The notes below the pieces were generated by a model, which saw only the letters and a list, made by a program, of their open reading frames with translations, was not told the DNA's origin and made no database searches. This document shows positions 54,791-63,935 of a stretch of 64,000 nucleotides of DNA, piece by piece. The position numbers and the translations under genes were made by a program. Numbering within the stretch: position 1 is the stretch's first letter; each line of letters starts with the position of its first letter. The DNA comes from Thiotrichaceae bacterium. GTDB lineage: Bacteria; Pseudomonadota; Gammaproteobacteria; Beggiatoales; Beggiatoaceae. The stretch is taken from contig JAQTYU010000005.1 in the NCBI GenBank assembly GCA_028688145.1, positions 1 to 64,000 on the forward strand, in the 5' to 3' direction.

Positions 54791-55942
54791 ATGATGCCGC
54801 ATTTATTCAATTTCGATTTTCATACGCCCACGGATATTTATTTTGGCACGGACAAACTCGCCAAAATTGCCGCGCTGATTCCCAAACAAGCCCGCATTTT
54901 GCTGTTGTATGGTGGCGGTTCAATCAAGAAAAATGGGGTTTACGCACAAATTACCCAAGCTTTGCAGAATCATGTGTGGATGGAATTTTCAGGGATTGAA
55001 CCCAATCCTGCTTTAACCACCTTGAACCGCGCCTTGGAAATCGTTCGCAACAATCAGCTCGATTTTATTCTGGCTGTGGGCGGCGGTTCGGTGATTGATG
55101 GCGGTAAATTTTTGGCGATTGCTGCGCAAGACACGGGCGACTCGTGGGATTTAGTGCTGGGAAAACGTCCTATTGAAAGTGCGTTGCCTGTGGGCGTGGT
55201 ACTCACTTTGGCGGCAACGGGTTCAGAATCGAATGGCACAGCGGTAATTTCTCGGCACGATACCCATGAAAAAGCGGTGTTTCACTCTCCGAAAATACGC
55301 CCACAATTTGCCATTCTTGATCCCAGCATCATGCAAAGTTTACCTGACCGCCAGCTTGCCAATGGCTTGGTTGATGCGTTTGTGCATGTCTGTGAACAAT
55401 ATTTAACCTATCCCGTGGGCGCATTGATTCAAGATGGTTATGCGGAGGCGGTGTTGCGTGCCTTGGTGCATTTATCCGACACGTTTGAACAACGTCATGA
55501 AGTGGTATGGTGTCAGAATTTAATGTGGGCGGCAAATCAAGCTTTATCTGGGATTATTGGATTGGGCGTGCCGCAAGATTGGGCAACGCATTCAATAGGG
55601 CGGATTTTAACCGCGTTGTATAACATTGATCACGCACGCACTTTATCGATGACGCAGCCGTGGTTATTGCGTGAAACGGTGGTGGCAAAAGAAGAGAAAT
55701 TATTGCAATTGGGGCGCAATGTATTTGGGCTGTCAAATGTGAGTGCGTTGGACGTGATTGCCCGCATTGAAAAGCTGTATTGTGATTTAAACATGCCGCT
55801 CAGTTTGGTTGATGAGGGCATTTTAGACGAGCAAGCGGTTGATAAAATCGTCGCGACTTTGCCCGCCTCGCCGCCGTTGTGGAAAATTGATCAGGCGGGT
55901 TTGCTGCGGATTTTGGAAAACGTGCGTGGGAAAGTATCTTAG
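54791..55942 (+). CDS. yqhD: iron-containing alcohol dehydrogenase, YqhD-like
   Basis: A 383-residue NADP-type alcohol/aldehyde dehydrogenase of the iron-dependent group. YqhD-type marks are NFDFHTPTDIYFGTDKLAKI at the N-terminus, LLYGGGSIKKNG, FSGIEPNPALTTL, and the nucleotide-binding AVGGGSVIDGGKF. The metal site includes D and H in ANGLVDAFVHVCEQYLT and HARTLSM. Family enzymes reduce short-chain and lipid-derived aldehydes. The gene has two possible starts, 54791 and 54794 (ATGATG), behind a GAGGA site. Confidence 0.9.
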   Translation: MMPHLFNFDFHTPTDIYFGTDKLAKIAALIPKQARILLLYGGGSIKKNGVYAQITQALQNHVWMEFSGIEPNPALTTLNRALEIVRNNQLDFILAVGGGSVIDGGKFLAIAAQDTGDSWDLVLGKRPIESALPVGVVLTLAATGSESNGTAVISRHDTHEKAVFHSPKIRPQFAILDPSIMQSLPDRQLANGLVDAFVHVCEQYLTYPVGALIQDGYAEAVLRALVHLSDTFEQRHEVVWCQNLMWAANQALSGIIGLGVPQDWATHSIGRILTALYNIDHARTLSMTQPWLLRETVVAKEEKLLQLGRNVFGLSNVSALDVIARIEKLYCDLNMPLSLVDEGILDEQAVDKIVATLPASPPLWKIDQAGLLRILENVRGKVS

Positions 55943-56084
55943 AAATTAGTAGGTTTATCTTCCCTCTTTGAAAAATGGGAGTTGAGGAGGATTTAAAAAT
56001 CTCAAAAGTTGCAACGATCTTAAATCCCTCACGTTCACTTTTTCAAATGTTCTGATAACTGTTGATATTGAAACTGCCATATGT

Positions 56085-56542
56085 GGAGGGCTAATTCATT
56101 AACATTTATTCTTTTTTAGGAGTTACGCAGTTGAATCGGTAACTTGTTGATTTTACTGGAAATATGATTGTGCAGTGCACAATACTAACTCATTGTAAAT
56201 TAATGAATTATGATTTCAACCGCGTAACTCCTATTTTTAAGAACATTCAGTTATACCTACTTTGTTTTTTAGCTCTGTTTTTCTACTTTCAGTTTGTCCG
56301 CTTAATTTTCACTTTCGTGAAAAATACAGGGCTGTTTTTAGATACGATATTTATTAATAAGTCTATGGCTATATCGTAACCAGATGATAAGAAATCATAA
56401 AACAGACTATGCAACAAGTTATGCGGCTATTAAGAAAAGTGTGCAGCCCACTGAGTTTTTCTAACAGCCTCAAAAAGAAAAATCACAAAGTAGTTTAACC
56501 TAAGGTTATATAAATGAAAGATAGTTAATGAATTAGCCCTCC
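56085..56542. mobile_element. 458-bp element with perfect 19-bp terminal inverted repeats
   Basis: GGAGGGCTAATTCATTAAC at 56085-56103 and its exact reverse complement at 56524-56542. Inside lie a second inverted-repeat unit (56118-56232) and an unsupported 71-codon frame at 56164-56379. It fills most of the 622-bp gap between the alcohol dehydrogenase and queF. No transposase is encoded, so it would be a MITE-like or IS-derived unit moved in trans. No target duplication is obvious. Confidence 0.65.
56118..56232. mobile_element. 115-bp nested inverted-repeat (MITE-like) unit
   Basis: AGGAGTTACGCAGTTGAA at 56118-56135 and a complement at 56215-56232 match at 17 of 18 positions. Its interior has a perfect 17-base palindrome, ATTGTGCAGTGCACAAT, at 56167-56183. 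It resembles an independently mobile unit inserted into the larger element. Confidence 0.6.
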
Positions 56543-56564
56543 CTTTTCGGGGCGCAGTCAGAGT

Positions 56565-56954
56565 TTAAGGTAACTGCACCAATTGCGGGGCGACCCAATT
56601 TGGCGCACGGTGTTCGACCACCACTTGCGTGTAAACTCCGCCACGCACATTGAACTCTGCACGCAGGCGCATAAAACGGGGTGCACAGGCGGCGATAAAA
56701 TCATTCAGAATTTGATTGGTCACAGCTTCATGAAATGCGCCTTCGTTGCGGAATGACCAAATGTAATTCTTCAAGGCTTTCAATTCCAAACAACTGGCTT
56801 CGGGCACATAATCCAAATATAAAACCGCAAAGTCGGGCTGTCCTGTTTTGGGGCACAAGCAGGTGAATTCGGGAATGCGAATTTGAATGGTGTAATCGCG
56901 TTCACGATTAGGATTGTCAAAAGTTTCTAAAATTTTACTGGGTTGGCTAGGCAT
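56565..56954 (-). CDS. queF: preQ0 reductase QueF
   Basis: A 129-residue NADPH-dependent 7-cyano-7-deazaguanine reductase, making preQ1 for tRNA queuosine. The short (unimodular) form is encoded. Catalytic Cys is C34 and Asp is D41 in [14 protein letters not shown]. The substrate-binding E-x-K-x-L pattern is present in [22 protein letters not shown]. No preQ1 riboswitch aptamer is recognisable upstream. It is followed on its 3' side by the nested element. Transcription toward it could start in the 56955-57206 gap. Confidence 0.95.
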   Translation of the reverse strand: MPSQPSKILETFDNPNRERDYTIQIRIPEFTCLCPKTGQPDFAVLYLDYVPEASCLELKALKNYIWSFRNEGAFHEAVTNQILNDFIAACAPRFMRLRAEFNVRGGVYTQVVVEHRAPNWVAPQLVQLP

Positions 56955-57004
56955 GGTGAATTAGTTCCATATAAGAAGAGTAGAGAATATTATAGTCTGA
57001 CTGC

Positions 57005-57124
57005 GCCCCCAACCCCCTGAAGGGGGCTAAACATCAAAGATTTTGTCTTTTAAGTCCCCTTCAGGGGATTTAGGGGCTGTTTTTCTTGGTTTTAATCTTT
57101 AGCCCCCTTCAGGGGGTTGGGGGC
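57005..57124. repeat. 120-bp inverted repeat element, TGAA/TTCA form
   Basis: Arms 57005-57031 and 57098-57124 are exact reverse complements over 27 bases. A middle unit CCCCTTCAGGGGATTTAGGG lies between. Compared with 44904-45015, both TAAA sites become TGAA and both TTTA sites become TTCA. It sits between queF and the rplT terminator. Confidence 0.88.
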
Positions 57125-57137
57125 TGCCTTTAATGCA

Positions 57138-57169
57138 AAAGGGCTACCTGTTTTCACAGATAGCCCTTT
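57138..57169 (-). terminator. hairpin terminator of the thrS-infC-rpmI-rplT operon
   Basis: AAAGGGCTA / TAGCCCTTT perfect stem with a 14-base loop, 38 bases after the rplT stop on the minus strand. A short T-run follows on that strand (complement of the A-tract at 57137-57140). Confidence 0.75.
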
Positions 57170-57206
57170 GTGCTCCAGCTTATTTTCTGATGAAAATAGC
57201 GGAGTC

Positions 57207-57572
57207 TTAAGCAGCGATGCCCAGTTGTGCTTTAGCTTGAACAGCCAAGGCAGCAAATGCGTCCTTGTTGAACACGGCTAATTCAGCCAGCATTTTGCGG
57301 TCAACTTTGATGTTTGCCTTGCTTAAGCCATTGATGAAACGGCTGTAAGACAAACCATGTTCACGAGAAGCTGCGTTAATACGTGCAATCCACAAAGCGC
57401 GGAATTGACGTTTCCGTTGCTTACGGTCACGATAAGCGTATTGACCTGCTTTAGTAACTGCTTGTTTTGCAACGCGAACAACGTTGCGGCGCATCCCACG
57501 ATAGCCTTTCGCTGCCGCTAAGATTTTCTTGTGTCTTGCGTGTGCCGTGACACCACGTTTTACTCTTGCCAT
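57207..57572 (-). CDS. rplT: 50S ribosomal protein L20
   Basis: A 121-residue ribosomal protein that binds 23S rRNA early in 50S assembly. The basic N-terminal tail [20 protein letters not shown] and the globular part with [20 protein letters not shown] are diagnostic. It is the last gene of the thrS-infC-rpmI-rplT operon, 13 bases after rpmI. In E. coli L20 represses this operon's translation, but no binding structure is evident in the short rpmI leader here. Confidence 0.98.
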   Translation of the reverse strand: MARVKRGVTAHARHKKILAAAKGYRGMRRNVVRVAKQAVTKAGQYAYRDRKQRKRQFRALWIARINAASREHGLSYSRFINGLSKANIKVDRKMLAELAVFNKDAFAALAVQAKAQLGIAA

Positions 57573-57585
57573 GTTTCAAATCCTC

Positions 57586-57783
57586 TTAAGCGTAGGGCAA
57601 TAAACGAGAGATCATTTTCACGTCTGATTCGTGAACCATTGCTGGTGATCGCAATTGACGCTTACGCTTAGTTGATTTCTTGGTAAGAATGTGTCTTCTG
57701 TGGCTTTGAGCACGCTTAAAGCCACCGGAGGCTGTGCGTTTGAAACGCTTGGCAGCTCCGCTCTTCGTCTTTAACTTGGGCAT
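57586..57783 (-). CDS. rpmI: 50S ribosomal protein L35
   Basis: A 65-residue very basic ribosomal protein: [20 protein letters not shown] followed by [17 protein letters not shown]. It sits between infC (40-base gap) and rplT in the standard order. The gap before it has room for the leader pseudoknot known in enterics, which I cannot confirm. Confidence 0.98.
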   Translation of the reverse strand: MPKLKTKSGAAKRFKRTASGGFKRAQSHRRHILTKKSTKRKRQLRSPAMVHESDVKMISRLLPYA

Positions 57784-57823
57784 AACTTACTCCGCAATTT
57801 GACCCAGTTGGGTGAAAATTTAA

Positions 57824-58342
57824 TTATGATTTTTTAGGCCCAATCACCATAACCATTTGCTTACCTTCTAACTTGGGCATTTGTTCAACCACCCCAAGTT
57901 CAGCTAAGTCTGCTTTGACGCGGTCGAGAATCTGCATCCCTAAATCTTGATGGGTGACTTCTCTTCCCCGAAAACGCAAGGTTACTTTGGCTTTGTCGCC
58001 TTCTTCTAGGAAACGCATCAGGTTGCGTAGCTTTACCTGATAATCTCCTTCGTCAGTACCGGGACGGAATTTAATTTCCTTCACCTGTACTTGTTTTTGC
58101 TTCTTCTTTGCAGACTGGCGTTTCTTATTTTGTTCAAACAAGAATTTGCCATAGTCCATGATACGGCATACGGGAGGTTTAGCATTGGGTACGATTTCGA
58201 CTAGGTCTAATTCGGACTCTACCGCTTTTTGTAATGCATCACGCAAGGAAACAATCCCGAACTGTTCCCCTTCGGCATCAATTAAACGTACTTTCGGCGC
58301 ATTAATCTGTTCATTTAAGCGCGTCGTTTTTTCAGCAGTGAT
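57824..58342 (-). CDS. infC: translation initiation factor IF-3, rare ATC start
   Basis: A 172-residue IF-3, which stops the 50S from joining early and checks the initiator tRNA. The first ATG-type or TTG start (TTG, 58246) would lose 32 conserved residues. Upstream, the frame reads [20 protein letters not shown], then [11 protein letters not shown], as in other IF-3 proteins. The only plausible start is ATC at 58342, 8 bases after a strong AGGAGG. A rare start is the family rule: IF-3 uses AUU in E. coli so that it can limit its own synthesis. The AGGAGG overlaps the end of thrS. Confidence 0.93.
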   Translation of the reverse strand: MTAEKTTRLNEQINAPKVRLIDAEGEQFGIVSLRDALQKAVESELDLVEIVPNAKPPVCRIMDYGKFLFEQNKKRQSAKKKQKQVQVKEIKFRPGTDEGDYQVKLRNLMRFLEEGDKAKVTLRFRGREVTHQDLGMQILDRVKADLAELGVVEQMPKLEGKQMVMVIGPKKS

Positions 58343-58354
58343 AAGCTGTTCCTC

Positions 58355-60262
58355 CTAAACGTAGCCCGTAACTTCAGCATTCAGGCGGTCGATGAAAGTT
58401 GCAACTGGCATACTTCCCAAATCTTCCCCTGCGCGTGTACGAACGGCTACTTGTTGATTTTCACATTCCCGTCCACCGATAACCAGTAGATAAGGAACCC
58501 GTTGTAAAGTATGTTCGCGAATTTTAAGCCCAATTTTCTCATTTCTCAAGTCTAATGCTGCTCTAAATCCTAAAGCTTGCAATTGACTGAGCACTTGCTT
58601 GGCATAATCGGCTTGTTTATCAGTGATATTCATCACCATCACTTGTACAGGTGCGAGCCAAGTGGGGAACGCGCCTGCATGTTCTTCAATCAAAATGCCA
58701 ATAAAGCGTTCTAAAGAACCTAAAATTGCACGATGTAACATCACGGGCACTTGACGACTGCTGTCTGCGGCAACATATTCCGCATCTAAACGGGCGGGCA
58801 TGGAGAAATCGACTTGAATCGTGCCACATTGCCAAACCCGACCAATACAGTCTTTTAAGGAAAATTCAATCTTAGGGCCATAAAACGCGCCTTCGCCGGG
58901 CTGTAATTCCCAAGCTAAGCCTTTGTGATTTAAAGCCAGTTCTAAAGCTTGTTCGGCTTTATCCCAGACTTCATCACTGCCCACCCGTTTTTCAGGACGG
59001 GTGGAAAGTTTAATCAAAACTTCGGTAAACCCAAAGTCTTTATAAACTTTGAATAATAAGTCGATGAATGTCGAAACTTCATCTTGAATTTGTTCTTCGG
59101 TGCAGAAAATATGCGCATCATCTTGTACGAAATTGCGCACCCGCATCAAACCGTGCAATGTGCCTGAAGGCTCGTTACGGTGGCAAGAACCAAATTCCGC
59201 CAAACGCAAGGGTAAGTCGCGATAGCTTCTTAAACCTTGATTATAAATCTGAATATGACAAGGGCAGTTCATCGGCTTTACCGCATAATCACGGTTTTCC
59301 GAATTCGTGGTAAACATGCCATCTCTAAATTTGTCCCAATGCCCAGACTTTTCCCACAGCGAACGGTCGACTAATTGGGGGGTATGCACTTCTTGATAAC
59401 CATTAAGGCGCAATAAACGGCGAATATAGCCTTGAATTTCGGTATAAATTGTCCAGCCTTTGTCGTGCCAGAAAATCATGCCGGGCGCTTCATCTTGCAC
59501 ATGGAACAGGTCTAACTGTTTCCCAATTTTGCGATGGTCGCGCTTTTCAGCTTCTTCGAGACGGTGTAAATGCGCGCTCAAATCTTTCTGATTTGCCCAC
59601 GCTGTGCCATAAATCCGCTGTAACATTTCATTATTAGAATCGCCGCGCCAGTAAGCCCCAGCAAGTTTCATCAACTTGAAAGCTTTTAACTTGCCAGTGC
59701 TGGGCACGTGGGGGCCACGGCATAAATCAATGAACGAACCTTGTTCATATAAAGACAAGGTTTGATCACTGGGAATGGATTCAATAATTTGGGCTTTGTA
59801 ATCTTCCCCTAAACCCCGAAAGAAGCTAACGGCATCATCGCGGGTCTTGGTGGAACGTTGCAAGGGAATATCTTGCGCGGCAAGTTCTTCCATCTTGGCT
59901 TGAATTTTATCGAGATCGTCGAGACTGAAACGTTCTGGATTTGCGAAATCGTAGTAAAAACCATCTTCAACCACAGGACCAATGGTGACTTGCACCTTGG
60001 GATATAGACTTTTCACCGCATGGGCTAATAAGTGGGCAGTCGAATGACGGATTAATTCTAAACCTTCGGGATCGCGATCCGTGATGATCGTTAAAGCCGT
60101 GTCTTCGCTGATGAGAAAAGAAGTATCGACTACGGTATCACGAATTTTACCTGCTAAAGCAGCTTTAGCGAGACCTGCACCAATGGAAGCGGCTACTTCG
60201 GCGACAGTGACAGGCTGGGCAAATTGGCGTTGACTACCGTCAGGGAGGGTAATAGTAGGCAT
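58355..60262 (-). CDS. thrS: threonyl-tRNA synthetase
   Basis: A 635-residue class II synthetase. Domain order: N-terminal TGS ([20 protein letters not shown]), an editing domain with zinc-type [12 protein letters not shown] and the distal C-R pair, the catalytic core with motif 2 [20 protein letters not shown], motif 3 [20 protein letters not shown], and the anticodon-binding domain. I start at ATG 60262; a 38-residue longer frame would run toward the tRNA gene and adds nothing conserved. The first gene of the operon with infC, rpmI and rplT. A tRNA-Val gene lies 69 bases upstream. Confidence 0.97.
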   Translation of the reverse strand: MPTITLPDGSQRQFAQPVTVAEVAASIGAGLAKAALAGKIRDTVVDTSFLISEDTALTIITDRDPEGLELIRHSTAHLLAHAVKSLYPKVQVTIGPVVEDGFYYDFANPERFSLDDLDKIQAKMEELAAQDIPLQRSTKTRDDAVSFFRGLGEDYKAQIIESIPSDQTLSLYEQGSFIDLCRGPHVPSTGKLKAFKLMKLAGAYWRGDSNNEMLQRIYGTAWANQKDLSAHLHRLEEAEKRDHRKIGKQLDLFHVQDEAPGMIFWHDKGWTIYTEIQGYIRRLLRLNGYQEVHTPQLVDRSLWEKSGHWDKFRDGMFTTNSENRDYAVKPMNCPCHIQIYNQGLRSYRDLPLRLAEFGSCHRNEPSGTLHGLMRVRNFVQDDAHIFCTEEQIQDEVSTFIDLLFKVYKDFGFTEVLIKLSTRPEKRVGSDEVWDKAEQALELALNHKGLAWELQPGEGAFYGPKIEFSLKDCIGRVWQCGTIQVDFSMPARLDAEYVAADSSRQVPVMLHRAILGSLERFIGILIEEHAGAFPTWLAPVQVMVMNITDKQADYAKQVLSQLQALGFRAALDLRNEKIGLKIREHTLQRVPYLLVIGGRECENQQVAVRTRAGEDLGSMPVATFIDRLNAEVTGYV

Positions 60263-60331
60263 GTCAATTCCGAATGAATAGAGTATTGAGGGAAATACGA
60301 GAAGAAAACTTTGAATCGTTTGATAAACGAA

Positions 60332-60406
60332 TGGTAGGCGCGAGTGGGATCGAACCACCGACCACCACCATGTCAAGGTGATGCTCTACCACTGAGCTAC
60401 GCGCCT
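60332..60406 (-). tRNA. tRNA-Val(GAC)
   Basis: A 75-nt cloverleaf with all arms: acceptor AGGCGCG / CGCGCCT, D-stem GCTC/GAGC, anticodon stem TCACC / GGTGG around loop TTGACAT (anticodon GAC), and T-loop TTCGATC. The discriminator A and an encoded CCA end follow. GAC reads GUC and GUU valine codons. It lies between panD and thrS on the same strand. Confidence 0.97.
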
Positions 60407-60464
60407 AACTTTTGGAAAGCGTCAATAATAACATTGTAGGTACTAAAAATGCAAGCCCTAAATC

Positions 60465-60845
60465 TTAAGCTGCTTGTACGGGGATGTAATTACGGGTATT
60501 AATGACGTTGTTTTCTTCGTCCAAATAAACCATGTTAGGTTTGTGCACAGCAACTTCTTGTGGCGTTAAACCCACGTAGGTACAAATAATAATCCGATCT
60601 TTGGGTTTTGCTTTGTGAGCTGCAGCACCATTGATCGAAAAAATCTTAGAACCATCTTCCGCACGAATAGCATAAGTGCTAAAACGTTCACCATTGGTGA
60701 CATTATAGATGTGAATTTGCTCGTACTCGTGGATACCCGCCAAGTCCAGCAGTTTGCCATCAATCGCGCAAGAGCCTTCGTACTCCAACTCAGCGTGAGT
60801 GACACAGGCGCGGTGGAGTTTGGCTTTCAATAGAGTGCAGTGCAT
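60465..60845 (-). CDS. panD: aspartate 1-decarboxylase PanD
   Basis: A 126-residue pyruvoyl enzyme that makes beta-alanine for pantothenate and CoA. The proenzyme cleaves itself between G24 and S25 ([11 protein letters not shown]), and Ser becomes the pyruvoyl group. K9, H11 and Y58-type active-site residues lie in [12 protein letters not shown] and [12 protein letters not shown]. Length is typical. Its usual partners panB and panC are not adjacent. It appears to have its own promoter in the gap 60846-61272. Confidence 0.96.
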   Translation of the reverse strand: MHCTLLKAKLHRACVTHAELEYEGSCAIDGKLLDLAGIHEYEQIHIYNVTNGERFSTYAIRAEDGSKIFSINGAAAHKAKPKDRIIICTYVGLTPQEVAVHKPNMVYLDEENNVINTRNYIPVQAA

Positions 60846-61272
60846 ATTTCATCCTCATAATATGATAGGAAGTAGAGATTTACGCTAAAAATGGGGGAAG
60901 CAACAGCGTTATTCCTAAGCTAAATATTATGGTTTATTTAGCGCGTTACTGCAATATCTAAGTTTTTACAACGCAATTTCCTAGTATTTTAAAAATCATG
61001 ATATTAAACAATCAGTTTTATTTTATTAACCTAGCCATTAGAAATAAAATATCGTTTTTTATCTTCAAAAAAATACGTTTCGGAAAATCTAATTAAGCAA
61101 ATTTTATTAAATATGCTAAATTACACCAACAAATGCTAGCAAAATAGTCCAACTAATACATCCACGAAAAGTATTACTTTAGGATGACATTTGTGGGATT
61201 TAGACTATTATTTACTGAAATAATATACATATTATTTATATAACTTTAACCCTTAGACATAGCAAGCTGACA
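60846..61272. other. AT-rich intergenic region with divergent promoters
   Basis: A 427-bp gap between panD (minus) and the first GTPase gene (plus). It is strongly AT-rich and holds no supported gene, RNA or repeat. It should contain both promoters. Confidence 0.5.
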
Positions 61273-61788
61273 ATGGATAAAATTATTTTTACGGGACCTA
61301 TGGGGGCTGGAAAAACCACTGCAATTAGTTCAATCAGTGATATTCCTCCTATTTCTACAGAGGTGCGTTGTAGTGATGACGCACAACTGCGTAAAGAAAC
61401 CACAACTGTTGCAATGGATTATGGGTATTTTTCCTTGGATGATGGGTCTCGTGTTCATCTTTACGGCACGCCAGGTCAAGAACGCTTTGATTACATGTGG
61501 ACTATTCTCACCAAAGGTGGGATAGGACTGGTTTTATTATTAGATAATGCACGCCCTGATCCTTTAGCTGATTTAACTTTCTATTTGGATGCATTCAAAG
61601 ATTTTATTCAACAGACTGGGGCTGTAATTGGGGTCACGCGCATGGATGTCAGCAACCAAACGAGTTTGGATGATTATCGTAATACTTTATTTGCACGCGA
61701 CCAGATATTTCCCGTGTTTGAAGTGGATGCACGACAACCCAATGATGTAAAAATTTTAATTCATGCTTTATTGGCTATTTTGCAGTAG
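61273..61788 (+). CDS. MglA/CvnD-like small GTPase 1
   Basis: A 171-residue cytoplasmic P-loop GTPase. P-loop GPMGAGKT is at residues 8-15. The switch II motif is YGTPGQERFDYMW, the GTPGQ form found in MglA- and CvnD-type GTPases, in place of DxxGQ. The G4 motif is GVTRMD. The length and motif set fit COG2229-type GTPases, which pair with Roadblock GAPs. It is first in a group of four; the next gene starts 202 bases after its stop. It is a paralogue of the GTPase at 62995. Confidence 0.85.
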   Translation: MDKIIFTGPMGAGKTTAISSISDIPPISTEVRCSDDAQLRKETTTVAMDYGYFSLDDGSRVHLYGTPGQERFDYMWTILTKGGIGLVLLLDNARPDPLADLTFYLDAFKDFIQQTGAVIGVTRMDVSNQTSLDDYRNTLFARDQIFPVFEVDARQPNDVKILIHALLAILQ

Positions 61789-61990
61789 TGAATGACAGGT
61801 AATTACTGCAAAACATTAACCTAATGATTTTGAAAGTAATGTGCGGTGCTTAAAGCCTACGAGAGAGTCTGAGTAAAACCGTGAACTTATCTATACCCAC
61901 ACAAGTAAACAATATGTCATAACCTGTATTGTACATATTCAGGGTAGGAGTGAATTTTAGCAAACGGTTACCACAAAGGATTGGTGTGCA

Positions 61991-62998
61991 ATGTATAAGC
62001 TTTATTACCATGCCCTGCAAAAGAATGATCCTGTATTTTTTCGTTCTATGTTGCAACTAGTGGGTTTAAAACTGAGCCAAAACTGGGAAATTGACGAACA
62101 TGCAAAACTTATCCTTGTTGATATAGAAACGCCTGAAGGTCAGTCTTTTTGGCAAAATCCACCGAAGGAAGCGGTGTTGATCGCTTATGCACGACAAAAT
62201 GATATACAAACGCCATGGTTTCTCCCCAAACCGATTCGCACCCAATCCCTTATTCAATTATTGAATGAGCTGGCTGAACATGTCTGTTGTGAAGATGAGC
62301 CTAAGCCACAAGTAAACAAACCCCAACCTTCACATGCCGATATAGTAAAGGCGAAGGCAAGCAATTTCTTTCAAGCAGAATATTATCTGGTCGGTGTACT
62401 ACAACAAATTTTACAAGGGCAATCGATTACACGAGTACAATGCACGGGATTTCCTCCCTTGTATATCATTCCCGAAGAACGTCGCTGCTTTACCCATCAA
62501 GTACAATTTAATCAAATTAATACGGCACAAAAAATGTTTTATGCTGCCAGTATTGACGAAATCGAATGCGAAACAGTCAGCGCAGAACAATTACAGCAAG
62601 AAATCAAACAACAACACCTCGTCGCCTATCCCGTTGAAACGATGCTTTGGCTCAGTGCAATGTGCGCCTCTCAAGGGCGTTTTTCATCTGCGGGGGCGCA
62701 AAATAAATTTATGCGTTTAGTACAGTGGCCCAATTTTGCCCTCTTTCCCTATCAGCCCTATCACATGAATCTGGCGGCATACATGCTGAAAAATATTGCT
62801 GATGTGCATGGAATCGCACAGAAGACTCAATGTAGTTTAGAAAATGTGGTGGACTTTACCAACGCTTGTTCTATTATAGGAATACTTAAATATGAACAAG
62901 AACATAAAATTGTTGAAAAACAACTTCCTGAGGCACGGCGCAGTTTATTCAAAACCATCCTTCAACGTTTAGCTGACACAGTCACGTTTCACAAATGA
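61991..62998 (+). CDS. receiver-like protein with PatA-type C-terminal domain
   Basis: A 335-residue cytoplasmic protein. Residues 1-95 have the layout of a degenerate receiver (LILVDIETPEGQSFW at the acceptor position, then AVLIAYARQ and FLPKPIRTQSL with the conserved Lys-Pro). The acidic pocket is incomplete, so phosphorylation is uncertain. A linker of about 20 residues leads to a helical and beta C-terminal region (about 115-335) with VAYPVETMLWLSAMCASQGR and LVQWPNFALF. Such regions occur in proteins encoded beside small GTPases in other gammaproteobacteria, as I recall. Its stop overlaps the second GTPase gene by 4 bases. Confidence 0.55.
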   Translation: MYKLYYHALQKNDPVFFRSMLQLVGLKLSQNWEIDEHAKLILVDIETPEGQSFWQNPPKEAVLIAYARQNDIQTPWFLPKPIRTQSLIQLLNELAEHVCCEDEPKPQVNKPQPSHADIVKAKASNFFQAEYYLVGVLQQILQGQSITRVQCTGFPPLYIIPEERRCFTHQVQFNQINTAQKMFYAASIDEIECETVSAEQLQQEIKQQHLVAYPVETMLWLSAMCASQGRFSSAGAQNKFMRLVQWPNFALFPYQPYHMNLAAYMLKNIADVHGIAQKTQCSLENVVDFTNACSIIGILKYEQEHKIVEKQLPEARRSLFKTILQRLADTVTFHK

Positions 62999-63528
62999 GA
63001 AAAGATCAGATTAAGCTGGTGTTCACGGGTAATATGGGGGCAGGCAAGACCACGGCAATTGCTTCGATCAGTGAGATTCCCGTGATTAATACCGATGTGC
63101 TCATGAGTTCAGGAGCAAGCGCCGATAAGGAAAGAACCACTGTTGCTATGGATTATGGCGAATTAACCTTAGGCAGTGGCGAAAAATTATTTTTATACGG
63201 AACGCCGGGGCAGCAACGTTTCGATTACATGTGGCAGATTTTAATTCAAGGCGGCTTGGGCTTGATCATTCTGATTGATAATTCAGGAGATGATCCCATC
63301 GGTGATTTAGCACGCTATCTTGATAGTTTTCATGATTTTATTCAGGAAACAGGCGCAGTGATTGGCGTAACTCACACTGATGATGCACCGCGCCCTGATT
63401 TGCAAATGTATTATCATTATTTACAAGAGCGGGGCTTGCAGCTCCCTGTGTTTCCAATCGATGCTCGCTCGCGTGAAAGTGTGGTGATGTTGATTCAAGC
63501 TTTATTAGCAATCTTAGAATATGGTTAA
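62995..63528 (+). CDS. MglA/CvnD-like small GTPase 2
   Basis: A 177-residue paralogue of the GTPase at 61273. P-loop GNMGAGKT is at residues 12-19. Switch II is YGTPGQQRFDYMWQIL, and the G4-like segment is GVTHTDDA, where the usual NKxD is replaced by THTD. Shared blocks with GTPase 1 include ERTTVAMDYGE and QETGAVIGVT. The start overlaps the preceding stop (ATGA) and its end lies 13 bases before the Roadblock gene, a tight operon. GTP specificity should be checked because G4 is unusual. Confidence 0.85.
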   Translation: MRKDQIKLVFTGNMGAGKTTAIASISEIPVINTDVLMSSGASADKERTTVAMDYGELTLGSGEKLFLYGTPGQQRFDYMWQILIQGGLGLIILIDNSGDDPIGDLARYLDSFHDFIQETGAVIGVTHTDDAPRPDLQMYYHYLQERGLQLPVFPIDARSRESVVMLIQALLAILEYG

Positions 63529-63541
63529 GGACTCCAATATT

Positions 63542-63922
63542 ATGCTCTCTAAATTAGCTACCATCCAATTAGAACAACGTTTAAGTAAATTAATCGAGCA
63601 ATGCAGCGCAGTGGATGCGGCTGTGGTTGCTACCTTGGATGGTTATACTTGTGCAATGAAACAACGCTCGCAGCAATATCCTTTGGAACGCTTAGCGACC
63701 ATGGGCAGTACTTTAATGTCTTTGGGAGACACGATTACCGCAGAACTGCGTCTAGGCACTTGTGACAATATTATTTCGGAAAATAAAAATGGTATCGTTG
63801 CCTTCATGCACATTGATGATAATTTGGTGTTAATTACCTTAGCAACCCAGAAAAATGCCTTGGGAATGTTGTTAAGTCATTCGCGCCGCTGTGCCGAAGA
63901 AATGAAAAAAGTAGTGGTTTAA
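63542..63922 (+). CDS. Roadblock/LC7 (MglB-like) protein
   Basis: A 126-residue cytoplasmic protein with the Roadblock/LC7 order: helix (SKLIEQCSAV), strands (AAVVATLDGYTCAM), long helix (ERLATMGSTLMSLGDTITAEL), strands (NGIVAFMHIDDNLVLITLAT) and a last helix. MglB-type proteins stimulate GTP hydrolysis by MglA-type GTPases, so it likely serves the two GTPases upstream. AAGGAC precedes ATG 63542; an earlier ATG at 63521 lies within the GTPase gene and is less likely. It is followed by a clear terminator. Confidence 0.78.
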   Translation: MLSKLATIQLEQRLSKLIEQCSAVDAAVVATLDGYTCAMKQRSQQYPLERLATMGSTLMSLGDTITAELRLGTCDNIISENKNGIVAFMHIDDNLVLITLATQKNALGMLLSHSRRCAEEMKKVVV

Positions 63923-63935
63923 ACATTGAATAACG

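Noticed and set aside
56164..56379. A 71-codon frame inside the 458-bp element
   Set aside because: Low-complexity Phe/Leu-rich sequence in AT-rich DNA, no ribosome binding site, and its start overlaps the 115-bp nested inverted repeat.
57572..57586. L20 autoregulatory pseudoknot upstream of rplT
   Set aside because: The gap is only 13 bases; any such structure would have to lie within infC or before rpmI, and I cannot identify it by eye.
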